Positions 43,201 to 53,600 of a DNA stretch of 64,000 nucleotides are shown piece by piece. Numbering within the stretch: position 1 is the stretch's first letter; every line of letters starts with the position of its first letter. This DNA comes from Rattus norvegicus (lineage: Eukaryota > Chordata > Mammalia > Rodentia > Muridae). Location: the NCBI RefSeq assembly GCF_036323735.1, contig NC_086031.1, forward strand, positions 34,601,725-34,665,724. Reading direction: 5' to 3'. The notes under the pieces were generated by a model that saw only the letters and a program-made list of their open reading frames with translations, was not told where the DNA came from and made no database searches. The position numbers were made by a program, and so were the translations under genes.

Positions 43201-43697
43201 TAGTTCTCAACTCCTCAAGAAAAAAAAATAGGTTGTACTCTCGGATCCCAGGTAAATGTTATTTATACTTTATGATATTCATACTTATAAAAGTCATCTG
43301 TCCAACTTTATCTTCAGTTTTTATATAATCCAGAACTATAGCCAAACCAAAGTTACAAATAAAACTGTCACAGGCCACTCTCATGAACTTAACACCAGTA
43401 CACATCTCTTTGAACCATAGTAAGTTCTCAATTAAGGCAATAATGACGTCAAAATTATGCCTGGTACATCATGAATGTAACTAAAAACATAATAACTCTT
43501 TCTCTAGAGGGTGATAAAAAATCTTTGTATAATAGTCCTACTTCTCCTTTAATTCCCTATCATAAATATATCTCAAATTAGATTATAGAAGAAAAAAGTG
43601 GTTAATATAAAAATTCATAACATATATGGAATAAATACAACCACCATAGTCTTAGCTTCAGCAACTAGCCATGTAGTGTTTGCTGGCATCTGTGTCC
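43201..43697. other. AT-rich unique sequence
   Basis: No feature recognised in about 500 bases. Confidence 0.3.
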
Positions 43698-43750
<53 letters not shown>

Positions 43751-43765
43751 ATCTATCTATCTATT
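43698..43765. repeat. (CTAT)n microsatellite
   Basis: About 16 CTAT units with one break, trailing into degenerate ATCT/ATC sequence to about 43850. Confidence 0.95.
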
Positions 43766-43859
43766 TATCATCACTCCTCACCAATCATCAATTATCCATC
43801 TATATCATCTAAAACCTATCTATTATATCTATATTATCATCTATTTAATACTTTTTGGT

Positions 43860-43986
43860 TTGCTTTTATACCATATGGGCTAGCCTGGAACTCACTATGT
43901 GACCAAACATGACCTCAAACTCAGAATTTTTCTGCCTTAGCCTTCTGAGTGCTAGGATTCTAGGTGTGAGCCACCATGACCAGATT
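43860..43986 (-). mobile_element. B1 SINE, antisense
   Basis: 'gggctagcctggaactcact', 'catgacctcaaactcag' and 'gtgctaggattctaggtgtg' form the antisense B1. The CTAT tract upstream is probably its expanded tail. Confidence 0.85.
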
Positions 43987-44114
43987 TGTAGATGGTCTTT
44001 ACAATGACTAACATGGTAAAGTTAGTGAATTTTATGAACATGACCAGTCACTTTGCCTTTCATTTTCCGTGAATCGAATTCTTCCACCAGAAGCAACAGA
44101 TGATGATGGATATT

Positions 44115-44423
44115 ATGGTTAACATTGATTGTCAACAGGACAAGGCCTTGAATCACCTAAGAGACAAGGCACTTGCCATGTCTGTGACAGAATTATCTTC
44201 ATTACGTTAATTAAGGTGAGAAGATCCATCTTAAATATGGGTGGCATTGTCCTATGAGCTAAGGTTCTGGATTTAGGAAGAAAAAAATAAGATCCAAGCC
44301 AAACACCTTAATTCATTTCACTGCACTTCCTGTTTGCAAAGGTAATGTGACCAGCTGCTTCATACTCCTGTATGGACTGTACCCCTAAACTATGAGTCCT
44401 AATATGACCTTCCTTTTCTTGTT
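44115..44423 (+). mobile_element. Rodent LTR-like element, 5' part
   Basis: 'gattgtcaacaggacaaggc', 'cttcattacgttaattaagg' and 'ctgtacccctaaactatgag' follow the family at 5345. It stops where the next LTR begins. Confidence 0.55.
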
Positions 44424-44697
44424 GGGCTTTGCTGAGGACAGGTGGAGTGCTTAGCAGCAGCCATAGCCTACATGCCCTTGGCAAGTGAAAAGTCTCTGCT
44501 ATTGAGACTTTGTATAACTTCCACCTCTCCTACTCTGTCTGCTTTACTCATGAACCCATTGGGTAGTAACAGAAGAGTTAGGAGAAAGGAGTTGACTGGC
44601 ATCCATAGAGTATGTTGTTCTATCCCTTGACTATTAAGATTCTTCCTTATTGCTTGCTCTTGTCAACCTTTAGTAAATACTCACATGAGGCATGGAT
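44424..44697 (+). mobile_element. Second rodent LTR-like element inserted downstream
   Basis: 'tgggctttgctgaggacagg', 'ctctgtctgctttactcatg' and 'attgcttgctcttgtcaacc' match a separate common rodent LTR type. The first element does not clearly resume after it. Confidence 0.55.
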
Positions 44698-44720
44698 TTT
44701 TTTAACATTTATTTAATTTT

Positions 44721-44722
<2 letters not shown>

Positions 44723-44796
<74 letters not shown>
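44723..44796. repeat. (GT)n(GA)n compound microsatellite
   Basis: About 20 GT units followed by about 16 GA units. Confidence 0.97.
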
Positions 44797-44800
<4 letters not shown>

Positions 44801-45029
44801 CACCAACTTTCAACAGTGAGTTTTTCAAGTCCTTCATTGTTAGGCACTCTCTAAAGGAGAAACATATATTAATCAAACCAAAGGTTTTTTTTCCTTACAG
44901 CGACTATTCATTAAAACACCCATAAAGCTATAGATATGGGTTGGGGTTAACGTAGACATTCATAGCATAGGCATTTGGACCTTTTCTTCTGTCAATTTTC
45001 TTGTGCCTTTTTTTCCTAAGATTTTCTTC
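44797..45029. other. Unique sequence
   Basis: Nothing recognised. Confidence 0.3.
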
Positions 45030-45237
45030 ATGTTTATGTGTACTGGAGTTTCACTTGTATGTATGTCTGTGCACCATGTGTGTGCCTGCTGCCCACAGAA
45101 GCCAGAGAGGACATTAGATTCCCTGGAACTGGAGTTACAGATAGCTGTGATCTGCCATCTGGATTCTAGGACTTGAATTAGGGTCTTCTGGAAGAGCAGC
45201 CAATGCTCTGACCCACTGAGGCTCTTATGCAGCCCCA
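45030..45237 (-). mobile_element. B3-like SINE, antisense
   Basis: 'ccacagaagccagagaggac', 'tggaactggagttacagata' and 'ctgacccactgaggctctta' give body and head. Confidence 0.75.
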
Positions 45238-45346
45238 TTTTCTTATGTGTTCAGCATCTCCCTGAGTTCAATCTCATACATACCACTTGCATTTAGAGTG
45301 TCTCTGTAAGTGTTCAACTTAATGATTTGGTGGGTGTGGTGGTTTG

Positions 45347-45907
45347 AATGAGAACTACTTTCCTCTCCATAGGCTCATATATTTAAACAATCACTCTCTA
45401 GTTGGTGGTGGTATTTTGGGATGTTTTGGAACCTTTAGAACAGAGACTTGCTGGATGAAGTTTGTCACTGGGGTGGGTTTTGAGGCTTTATAGCAATGAT
45501 CCTCAATATTCCTAATGCTGCCACCCTCTAATGCAGTTACCTCCTTGTGATGACCCCCAGCCATAAAATTATGTCATTGCTACTTCATAGCTGTACTTCT
45601 GTTGCTGTTATAAATTGTAATGTAAACATCTGATATACAAAATATCTGCTATGTGACCCCTGTGGGGGTCCCGACCCACAGGTTGAGAATCACTGGTTTA
45701 TAAAAGTCTTTCCTACTTCCTGGTCATGTATTTTGCTTCTTGGGTGGGGATTAATTATGATCTCTTCAATCCTGATCCTATCTCCATGCCTTTCCTTCAC
45801 TACCATGAGAGACTTTAACCTTCTGGAACCAAGAGCTAAAAATAAACTCTTTCTTCCCTAAATTACATTTCATCATGGTGTTCTATCACAACAGAAAAGT
45901 AACTAAT
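45347..45907 (+). mobile_element. Rodent LTR, sense, split by a hAT MITE
   Basis: Starts 'tgtggtggtttgaatgagaa'. AATAAA lies in 'ctaaaaataaactctttctt', and the end is near 'agaaaagtaactaatatt'. The URR1-like element at 45494-45695 is inserted in it, so the LTR is the older of the two. Confidence 0.8.
45494..45695 (-). mobile_element. hAT-type MITE (URR1-like), copy 2
   Basis: Starts 'caatgatcctcaa' and ends 'ttgagaatcactg'. Flanks CTTTATAG and GTTTATAA are an 8-base duplication with two changes. Its body matches copy 1. Confidence 0.9.
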
Positions 45908-45975
45908 ATTCTACCGAAGTAGAATTTTGTTGGATTATTTTCCATCCTTTGCTCTGTAAGTGTCTCAACAATGTG

Positions 45976-46120
45976 TCTCACAGGAGTGTCCAACATTTTG
46001 ACACTGTGTTATGATATTTCATCTACAAGTCCTGGGCCAAATCCATAGCTATCCTAGGACACATGTGGCCTGTGGTTGCTTTTCCACATTCCTCATAGTG
46101 CCACAGCTATTTTCTGTTTA
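45976..46120 (+). mobile_element. hAT-like non-autonomous DNA transposon (copy 3 of 3)
   Basis: 'caggagtgtccaacattttg' and 'ccatagctatcctaggacac' match the copies at 8150 and 11740. It shows both ends of the family. Confidence 0.55.
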
Positions 46121-46439
46121 GTAGCTATGTCAGCCATGATTTCGCCTGTATGATGAACCAGCAGGGTATCTTGAGAACATAACAGTGAACTAAATTATGA
46201 TGTGGGATGCTGGTATGTCACCGAGGTAGGACAGAGGAAGTGCATTGCAGGCCTCAGTCGAAAGCAAATGGATTTCAGTGGGCTATAAAGATCAGTGAAA
46301 AAAGATTTTTCAGAACAAGCAATGGGTGAAGTGGAAATTCCTGGCTATGTCATGTGATGCAAACTCATGTGATGTTTTGCTAAAGCAGACCTGAGAGAGG
46401 ACACCTGATGTTTGGAGAGAGTCTATGCAGGACTCAACA
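46121..46439. other. Unique sequence
   Basis: Nothing recognised. Confidence 0.3.
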
Positions 46440-46790
46440 GACAGTGATGGCTCATTTACATTACTAGCTGTGCAACCTTTTGTTGTTCTTAGCTGATCTT
46501 CGCTTCATTGAGAGAGGGGTGGCAGAGAATTTGTCTTTCCAGTTGATTTTGGCTGCTTCTGCTGGCTTACCTGTGCCGATTCAAGAGGCCTGGCTGTTTC
46601 TGCTGGATGGTGCCACTGCTGCTGATTTGTGTTTGGTGGCACTTTTGAACTGAACTGTTGATATCCTAACAATAGAGATCAAAATCACTTCAAAGAACTA
46701 CATCTAAACAGGTTCACACCCCCTTGTCCCATTTACTATCGTTTCTTCCCTACCTTCGGACTGTGGGCTAGGAAGGAGGGTTGAAGCATT
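46440..46790. mobile_element. Possible rodent LTR/ERV fragment
   Basis: 'ctgctgatttgtgtttggtg' and 'cttttgaactgaactgttga' are words I associate with a rodent ERV-type repeat that also includes the family at 47035. Assignment is uncertain. Confidence 0.35.
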
Positions 46791-47034
46791 TGAATACCCT
46801 CATTAAAGTAAGTTTTGAAAAAGCTAAGCCTGCAAATAGGCATCAGGAAATATCTTGATTTTCCCAAGCAACAAAATTACATTTGAAATAGTGTTTGTAA
46901 GAGAACTCACTTCCTGACGAAATTTATAATAATCTACTGACCCAGATTGTGCCTGGGAAACAAACAGATAGGGAACTGATGACAGAAAAAAAAATAAATC
47001 AATACTACTGAAATCCAGCTTGGTCATCCAATGA
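46791..47034. other. Unique sequence
   Basis: Nothing recognised. Confidence 0.3.
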
Positions 47035-47470
47035 GTATTATTGGGAACACTTACAGGAATATGGTTGAGACGTTACTTACAGGAACAGAAATGACGAAAT
47101 GACAGCTGCATCACCATACCCACATGGGTGACAGTTCATAGAAGCTGAAAGCTGGGAGCATATTGTACAGCCGGCAGGCGGCTCAGCAGATTAGATAGTG
47201 TCCTTTGCAGTTAGTTCTGTTGGTCTGAGCCTCTTTCAGGTAGCTTCATGGTCTACTTCTTCCAGGTGGGCAGTTTAAGAGTTCTTAATGCTTAGATACG
47301 TATGTGCTTGGGCAGAGAAAAATCTAGTGCCTCTTGTCAGTTTCAGGGACTTCCTGAAGTTATGTTGAGTTATTTCCTGAGCTTAAGGATCTACCCTACA
47401 GGGTAGAATGCTTCACCTCCCTGAGAACATCCTGTCCTGTAATACCCTGTTGCTGTAATCCTCCTCCACA
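47035..47470. mobile_element. Rodent repeat shared with 58400-58870, copy 1
   Basis: 'acgttacttacaggaacaga', 'gacagctgcatcaccatacc' and 'gtttcagggacttcctgaag' line up in the same order and orientation with the copy at 58.4 kb. Unnamed here. Confidence 0.7.
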
Positions 47471-47564
47471 CCTTATGTCTTAAACAATTTCTCTCTAAGA
47501 TGGGCAATTTAACAGTGTTAGAAACATCTAAAAATTGAAGAGAGAAAAAAATAACAAAGCCCAG

Positions 47565-47672
47565 GAACTCACATGGGATAAGGAAAGAATTCCCATGAGT
47601 TGTCTTCTGACCTTCACATGTTAGCTGTGGATTATACATGCATGCACATATACAACCACACATACACTCAAT
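47565..47672 (+). mobile_element. B3-like SINE fragment and tail
   Basis: 'gttgtcttctgaccttcaca' is the B3 3' end, followed by alternating CA/TA tail sequence. Confidence 0.55.
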
Positions 47673-47696
47673 CAATCAATCAATCAATCAATCAAG
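47668..47696. repeat. (AATC)n
   Basis: Seven AATC units in the SINE tail region. Confidence 0.9.
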
Positions 47697-48134
47697 TGAA
47701 AACCCAAACCATTCTTTTAGTTCTACTGTAATGTCTCCAATCCCTGGTGTAAGACCTCTCCCTGAGGACTTATCTCTACTTCTAAAAGCCTTGTCTTTTT
47801 TAATAACTCACTTCTTAATGCTACCATTAAATTCCAATATGAATCCTCCAGAGGATGCACATTTGCACTATAGTAGCCCACCTTTGACTGATGGAGGCAG
47901 AGATAACCTTGCCATAAAGCATGAGGTCTGGGAAGCCTATACTGAGAGGCAAGCCAGGTCAGGATGTCATAGCCAGGACAGGTTGAGGACTCAGGAGTGA
48001 GAGTCTCAGCAAAGGGCCATAGAGTGGTGCTCTGAAGAACACAGTGCCCTAGAGTAAAAGTGATGTTCGAACTCCAAGGTAGCAGCTGCAGGCAATATAC
48101 TGTTGGAATGTAGAACACATTTAAAAAAACATAG

Positions 48135-48135
<1 letters not shown>
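47697..48135. other. Unique sequence
   Basis: Nothing recognised. The open frames on both strands here run into the adjacent CA array. Confidence 0.35.

Positions 48136-48197
<62 letters not shown>
48136..48197. repeat. (CA)n microsatellite
   Basis: About 31 uninterrupted CA units, the longest such run in the window. Confidence 0.97.
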
Positions 48198-48200
<3 letters not shown>

Positions 48201-48504
48201 CCAGGATGGATCATTTAGTTTGCTGGTCTGGTCCATTCTACCTTCTTCAGGATGAAGTATGGTATTCCTCTAAGACATAGCTTTTGTCTTATCCATTTCC
48301 TTGTCACCTCAGGTATGTACAAACCCCTTATCTACTGGGTCTACATTCACAGGACAACAGGGAAGGATCAGACACTTATAACCTCAGCCAGCATTAACTA
48401 GTGGACATTTGACTTTCAATCATGCCTTCAATATTTAGGAAAAAGAAAGTAAAGAATTTTTTCTTTTTGTGTTGTTTTTTTTCTGAATTATACAGGCCTG
48501 AGAA
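48198..48504. other. Unique sequence
   Basis: Nothing recognised. Confidence 0.3.
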
Positions 48505-48639
48505 ACAAGTCCTCGTGCTGGGGAGATAGCTTGGTCTGTACAGTACTTGCCGCACAATCACTGAACTCAGGGGAAAACCAGTTTCCAGCACCCACAAAAT
48601 GTGCAACGTGGTTATAACCATGGGCCTTTCCACCCAAAC
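48505..48639 (+). mobile_element. B4-like SINE, left part
   Basis: 'gtgctggggagatagcttgg' and 'gtttccagcacccacaaaat' make the head. The body resumes at about 48955 after an insertion. Confidence 0.65.
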
Positions 48640-48950
48640 CCCAGCTTCCAAATAACAACTCTTAGGCTAATATTTATTAATAAATGCCTAGCCTTAAGCT
48701 AGACTTGTGTTCCAACTAGCTCATAACTCAACCTGTTTAAACTAGTCTACGTCTGCCACAAGGCTAGTTACCCCACCTCAGTTCTATACATCTGACTTTC
48801 TCTAATTCCAGGTCACAAATCTCTCTTCCCAGGCATGACTATCTCCCAGAGTTCCTCTCTCCATGCCGAATGTCCCAACGTCTATTCCACCCTTTCCTAT
48901 AGGCCAGAGGATTTTTATTGACAGATGATTCCACATAGTAATAAGAGATT
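48640..48950. mobile_element. Unassigned repeat inserted in a SINE
   Basis: About 310 bases ('aacaactcttaggctaatat' to 'gatttttattgacagatgat') separate two halves of one B4 SINE, so it arrived later. The words resemble a rodent LTR-type family, but I cannot name it. Confidence 0.5.
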
Positions 48951-49192
48951 ATCTCCACATGATGTGCTCAATACTGGGGAGGTGGAGCTTGCTAGCCTGT
49001 TAGCCTAGCAGAATTGATGAGCTCCAACATCAGTAAAAGACCCTGTCTCGAAGAAGAAAGATGTGGGAGGAGGTGGGGGAGGGGTAACATTATCTATATT
49101 GTTTAAAAGAACAGTGAAATAATAATAAAAAATGTAAAGAAGAAAATAAAGTGAAGAGGAATTAAGGAAGATACCTGACATCAACCTTTGGC

Positions 49193-49252
<60 letters not shown>
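48951..49252 (+). mobile_element. B4-like SINE, right part with (CA)n tail
   Basis: 'tactggggaggtggagcttg', 'gcagaattgatgagctccaa' and 'ctgacatcaacctttggctt' complete the SINE. The CA tail is 49195-49252. Confidence 0.75.
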
Positions 49253-49254
<2 letters not shown>

Positions 49255-49329
49255 TACCTCTCAAGCTTCTAGAATATGATTTATCAATCTCAGGGCCATA
49301 GGAACTTTCTATAAAGCATCTTGCCCCAT

Positions 49330-49330
<1 letters not shown>

Positions 49331-49388
<58 letters not shown>

Positions 49389-49413
49389 CCTACCTACCTA
49401 CCTACCTACCTAC

Positions 49414-49460
<47 letters not shown>
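49331..49460. repeat. (CTAT)n(CTAC)n(CTAT)n
   Basis: CTAT units flank a block of seven to eight CTAC units at about 49386-49415. It yields a false Tyr/Leu/Ser frame. Confidence 0.97.
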
Positions 49461-49469
49461 CTTACTTAT

Positions 49470-49859
49470 TTATTTGTCATTTCTTGACCTAAGCTGGGCC
49501 TTCCAACTTCAAGGAGAGCAGTCAAGTGTCAAATCTGGCCTTCCCCAAGTCTTGCTTACAGAAGGCCCAGTGATGGGCAAAGCTGACCTTGAGCCAAATG
49601 CAGAAGGCAGCTGCAGATGGTGCCACAGAGAGATAGCGTGTGGATGGTACCTCCCGCTAATCATAGACACCCAGGCCCAGCCAAGCCACCGGACTCCTGG
49701 CTGGGAGTCAAGGCCCAGCCTTCCCCCATGTGGGATTGTGTCCAGGTACCTTAGGAGACTGTCTGGCAACCTGTTCCCTCAGCATGAGGTGCCCCCTCTC
49801 CTGGCCTTGGAGACAGTCATCACCTGAGGGAGGAATGCCTGTCAGAATTAAGGTCTAAG
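49470..49859. other. Unique, relatively GC-rich sequence
   Basis: Open on both strands for long stretches (a plus frame to 49827 and a minus frame 49769-49509), but with no good splice donor and no domain-like pattern. I do not call a gene. Confidence 0.35.
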
Positions 49860-50420
49860 TGGCTGCCTCTTTACAGCCTTTGGAATAATTCATTTTCCGC
49901 TTTTAGGGCTGCATTCTGACATGTCGTAGGTGCTTGGTTTGTCTGTTACCAGCGTCTCTGACACTCAGTTTTTTAATTTCCCACTGGAGGCACATGCGTT
50001 TGCCGTTTAACCTGTTCAACATTTATGAACGAACCCCTTCTGAATACAGCACCCAAGTTCTTTTGTCTGTTCTTAGCTAACCCAGGGTGATCTGAGAAGA
50101 ACCCTAACTCCAGGTAAGGAAAGATCAAAGAGTGATGTAGAGGCTGCTTGTGCACTGTTGGTTAAGTTTATTCTCAAGCCTGGGAATAAGTCTTCATCTT
50201 AATGCAATTAATGAAACAAATACAATGCCCCAATACAGTTTCTAATTATTTATGCTATTTATTATATAGAAGTTTAATTTATTTTTAATTCACTCCATAT
50301 CCAAAAATCTTTCTGAATTCATTTATAATTCAGATAGTTTGTTTGCAAATGCTTTTGTGCTTTCTGTGCACCAAAGTATAGCCACTTCAAACATGGACCG
50401 GCTTTATGTTTTCTTCTTTT
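49860..50420. promoter_or_regulatory. Candidate conserved non-coding element
   Basis: Repeat-free, becoming very AT-rich after 50180, with 'cttaatgcaattaatgaaac', 'ctaattatttatgctattta' and 'gtttgcaaatgctttt'. It also holds the exon-like 50077-50113. Confidence 0.4.
50077..50113 (+). other. Exon-like 37-base block (candidate microexon)
   Basis: Acceptor 'cttttgtctgttcttag' and donor CAG|GTAAGG are both strong and only 37 bases apart. One frame is open (12 codons plus one base). No neighbouring exon was found. Confidence 0.2.
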
Positions 50421-50629
50421 GTAATTTCAGCTCATTTTTATTTATTTCTCTTGACATATTGCACGTGGGAGGTGACTAGGTACATGGCAGCTGGCATCAC
50501 TGACAGGTCCTCATGGAGAGAGTATTATTTTAAGAAAACATAAGTTATCTATAGGATCTTATGTTTGCTAACCAGTTAATAAAGTTTTCTTCTATTTATA
50601 CCTGACCAGAAGTTCTTATTTAAAGTCAT

Positions 50630-50795
50630 GTATGTGTCAGGCAGTGGCAGTATATATCTTTAATCCCAGAACTCAGGAGACAGAGGCAGGAGGATCTCTG
50701 AGTTTGAAACCAGCCTGGTCTACAGAGTGAGTTCCAGGACAGTCAGGGCTATAGATAAAACTTGTCTTGAAAAAAAATCATAGATAAATAAATAA
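50630..50795 (+). mobile_element. B1 SINE, fairly well preserved
   Basis: 'atatatctttaatcccagaa', 'gcaggaggatctctgagttt' and 'cagcctggtctacagagtga' plus an A-rich tail make this the clearest B1 in the window. Confidence 0.92.
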
Positions 50796-50879
50796 ATGCT
50801 GGCTACCATCCAGTACCTGTTTACCACTATTTGTGAAGTCCTGTACTTTAATCTTTAATTTTATTAATGTGATGAATTA

Positions 50880-51085
50880 AATTAATGTTTGTTTTTATTT
50901 ATGTGTACATACTTGGCACATGTGTCCAATTACCTGATGAGGCCAGAGGAGGGTTTTGGATAACCCCTAAAGCTGGAATTATAGATGTCGATGAGTTGCT
51001 ACGTGGGTGCTGGGAACCAAAGTCAAGTGCTCTGGCTGAGAAGTAAGGTGGTGTTAGATACTGAGCAATCTCTCCAGTCCCAATT
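50880..51085 (-). mobile_element. B3-like SINE, antisense
   Basis: 'gaggccagaggagggttttg', 'gtgctgggaaccaaagtcaa' and 'ctgagcaatctctccagtcc' show body and head. Confidence 0.8.
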
Positions 51086-51122
51086 CACATTAATTTTTGA
51101 AAAGGCGACGAGTCACAATTTC

Positions 51123-51210
51123 TTTTTTTTTTTTTTCGGAGCTGGGGACCGAACCCAGGGCCTTGCGCTTCCTAGGTAAGCGCTCTACCACTGAGCTAAA
51201 TCCCCAGCCC
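51123..51210 (-). mobile_element. ID SINE, antisense, with perfect target duplication
   Basis: A T-run then 'cggagctggggaccgaaccc'. The 14-base flanks 51109-51122 and 51211-51224 are identical (CGAGTCACAATTTC). Recent insertion. Confidence 0.97.
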
Positions 51211-51339
51211 CGAGTCACAATTTCATATGCTGCTAGATTTATTTATAAAGTGTTTAAAATTCTGCCATCAATGTGCTTGAAAGGCAGTGACCTGTAATTT
51301 TTAGTCATGCTTTACATTAAAGTTATAGTGACTTTATAA

Positions 51340-51395
51340 AATGAATTTAATTTAAATATTAAATATTTAATTTAATAGTTTAATAATGTATTAGA
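51340..51395. repeat. AT-rich palindromic stretch
   Basis: Contains the perfect palindrome ATTAAATATTTAAT (51358-51371) within a longer imperfect AT dyad. Confidence 0.85.
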
Positions 51396-51700
51396 TACAT
51401 GTCTAATTGCTGTGACAAAAGCAACTGTTTTTTGGCTTCTACTTTGGTTCCGAGTTTTTGGATCCCTTGTTGATTCCTAGTTTGAGGATTTAGTGGGGAG
51501 GGAAAGCAGCAAGCATGAGGCAGCGGGTGGCATGACATCTGCAGTCAGGAAGCAGAGAGAGATGGTGCTCAGTTCACTTTCTCCTTTTCACTCAGTCTAG
51601 GACCCCGGCCTAGGGAATGGTTCTGCCCACAGTTAGATTGGCTCTTCCCATCTCAATGAACCTAGTCTAAGCACTCCCTCCCAACCATGTTCTTTCTCAC
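51396..51700 (-). mobile_element. Rodent LTR-type fragment, antisense
   Basis: 'tctaattgctgtgacaaaag' and 'gggaatggttctgcccacag' resemble the antisense LTR copies at 24428 and 58060. Internally deleted. Confidence 0.45.
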
Positions 51701-51759
51701 TGAGCAGTTTTCCCAGCCCCTTGTTGGTATTCTTGATTGTAGATTTATAGTTTACTTCA

Positions 51760-52075
51760 TACATCATTTTTGCATGCACATGCACATATACACAGACCCA
51801 AGGAAAATGTGTGTCCTCCTCCATTGCACTCCACCTTATTCTCTCAAGATAGGATTTCTCATTGAACCCGGAGCCTTTTTTTTTTTTTTTACTACATTGG
51901 TGGCAATTAAGCCAGAGTGATCCTCCTGTCCATGCTGTCCTCATGGCTACAGGTACAGGTTCAGCCATGACCCCCTAGCTTTTTATCTGGGTGCTCTCAT
52001 CCAAATTCAGGTGCTTGCACTTAAGCAGAAGGTGCTCTGGTTCACTGAGACATCTTGTTAGCTCCTTTAACAATT
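51760..52075 (-). mobile_element. B4-like SINE, antisense
   Basis: 'ctctcaagataggatttctc', 'ccagagtgatcctcctgtcc' and 'tcactgagacatcttgttag' give the B1 part and head, with a T-run in the middle. Confidence 0.6.
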
Positions 52076-52392
52076 AAATTTTTGATTTTATGGTTCTTTT
52101 AGGCACACAGAAGATTTACAACAGTAATGAATTTCCACACAGCCTTCTATTTGTAGTATTTTGCGTTAGTATAGTCTATTTCTTACAAGTAACAATCCAA
52201 CATAGAGATGTTACTAGTCAAAATCTATGCATGATTGAACATTGAATTTTTTTAACCAAATGTCTCTTTTCTATTTCATTATTGCACACAACATCCTACA
52301 TCACTGTGGTCATGATGTATCTTTGGGCACAGGATTTTTCTCAGCTGTCCTTATTTGTGATAACTTGTAGACTGGTTCTCACTTGAGGTGCA

Positions 52393-52394
<2 letters not shown>
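52076..52394. other. Unique sequence
   Basis: AT-rich with old-L1-like words ('ggcacacagaagatttacaa'), but not enough to call. Confidence 0.3.
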
Positions 52395-52439
<45 letters not shown>

Positions 52440-52489
52440 AGAGAAAGAGAGAGACAGAGAGACAGGGAGAGAGAGAGAGAGAGAGAGAT
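52395..52489. repeat. (TG)n and (GA)n compound microsatellite
   Basis: About 21 TG units, a short break, then GA-rich sequence. Confidence 0.95.
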
Positions 52490-52805
52490 TCAAATGCTGA
52501 CAGTGTAAATCATTACCTTTTAAAGTAAAACAGTACAGTAAATGTATATTTATACCCATATACATTATACTGAATTGTTGGCTATAAACAACTTAATGTT
52601 AAGAAAAATTTGTTGAATAAGATGATTGAGTTTGAGGACAAGTAGCCTTTAACTATTAGCACTAAGTGTCTCTCAAAGTCATCCCAGAGTAACATGTGAG
52701 TGTATAGTCATCACAGTGAATATTTCTCTTTCTAGATCAGTTGTCTAAATATCCACTTCATTCCATTTAATCCCTGAAATTACTGTCACTAGAAAAGGTG
52801 TCAAG
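52490..52805. other. Unique sequence
   Basis: Nothing recognised. Confidence 0.3.
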
Positions 52806-53074
52806 GGCTGGAGAGGTGACTCAGTGAGCAAGCACGAGGACTTGAGGTTGATCCCTAGCACCTGCATAAAAGCTGAGCATAATGATGTGACCTGTAACCT
52901 TAGCACTGGGGAGGCAGGCAGGTCCTGGGGACTTCCTGGGGAACCAGGCTAGGCCGATCAGTGAACCTAAGAGGCTACAAGAGACACTGTCACCCCAAAA
53001 TAAGATGGAGAAAAACTGAGAAAGATGCCCTGCATAAACGCCTGAACTACACCCACAGAGATACACAGACACAG

Positions 53075-53127
<53 letters not shown>
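52806..53127 (+). mobile_element. B4/RSINE1-like SINE with (CA)n tail
   Basis: The most complete composite SINE here: head 'gggctggagaggtgactcag', middle 'aacgcctgaactacacccac' and CA tail at 53076-53126. Confidence 0.85.
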
Positions 53128-53128
<1 letters not shown>

Positions 53129-53384
53129 ATACATGAACAAATACCCAAAAGACAGAAAAGGAGCCATTCTCCCGAGATGATGGTTATTTTTTTCTTTTTT
53201 GCCCAGCATCTCCTCTTTTAATCTCCTATTATATTGCATCTGATGAGATTTTCAGAACAAAGTTAAATAATGGGATTTAATAGAGATGGCCAAGTTTTAA
53301 CAGAAGTGGTAAATCAGTAAACAGACATTAATGGATGGTTTGAGCAACATTTTCTCGTCCATGTTGTAGACTTTCTACCCACAT
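53128..53384. other. Unique sequence
   Basis: Nothing recognised. Confidence 0.3.
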
Positions 53385-53600
53385 ATTGCTTACCAATCCT
53401 TCATTCTCACTTTTATTAGCTCTTCAAGAATTTCATACAATGTGTTTTCAGTATATTTGTCCCTTCCCCAACCATTTCCAGATACGCCCCCTTTCATATT
53501 CATCCAATGTTGTGCCCTCTTCAAAAACAAAAAACAAAAACAAAAACAAAAAAAAAAACAAGTGCAATGAGCACTGCACATAAGAAAGAGAAATGAAACA
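53385..53600 (-). mobile_element. L1 3' UTR fragment, antisense
   Basis: 'gaatttcatacaatgtgttt', 'tccaatgttgtgccctcttc' and the CAAAAA run fit the antisense 3' end of rodent L1. Confidence 0.6.

Noticed and set aside
47723..48236. Minus frames of 156 and 76 codons with Cys-Val repeats
   Set aside because: They start in the (CA)n array and continue by chance into unique DNA.
49321..49827. 168-codon plus frame
   Set aside because: The first third is CTAT/CTAC array and the rest lacks a donor site or domain.
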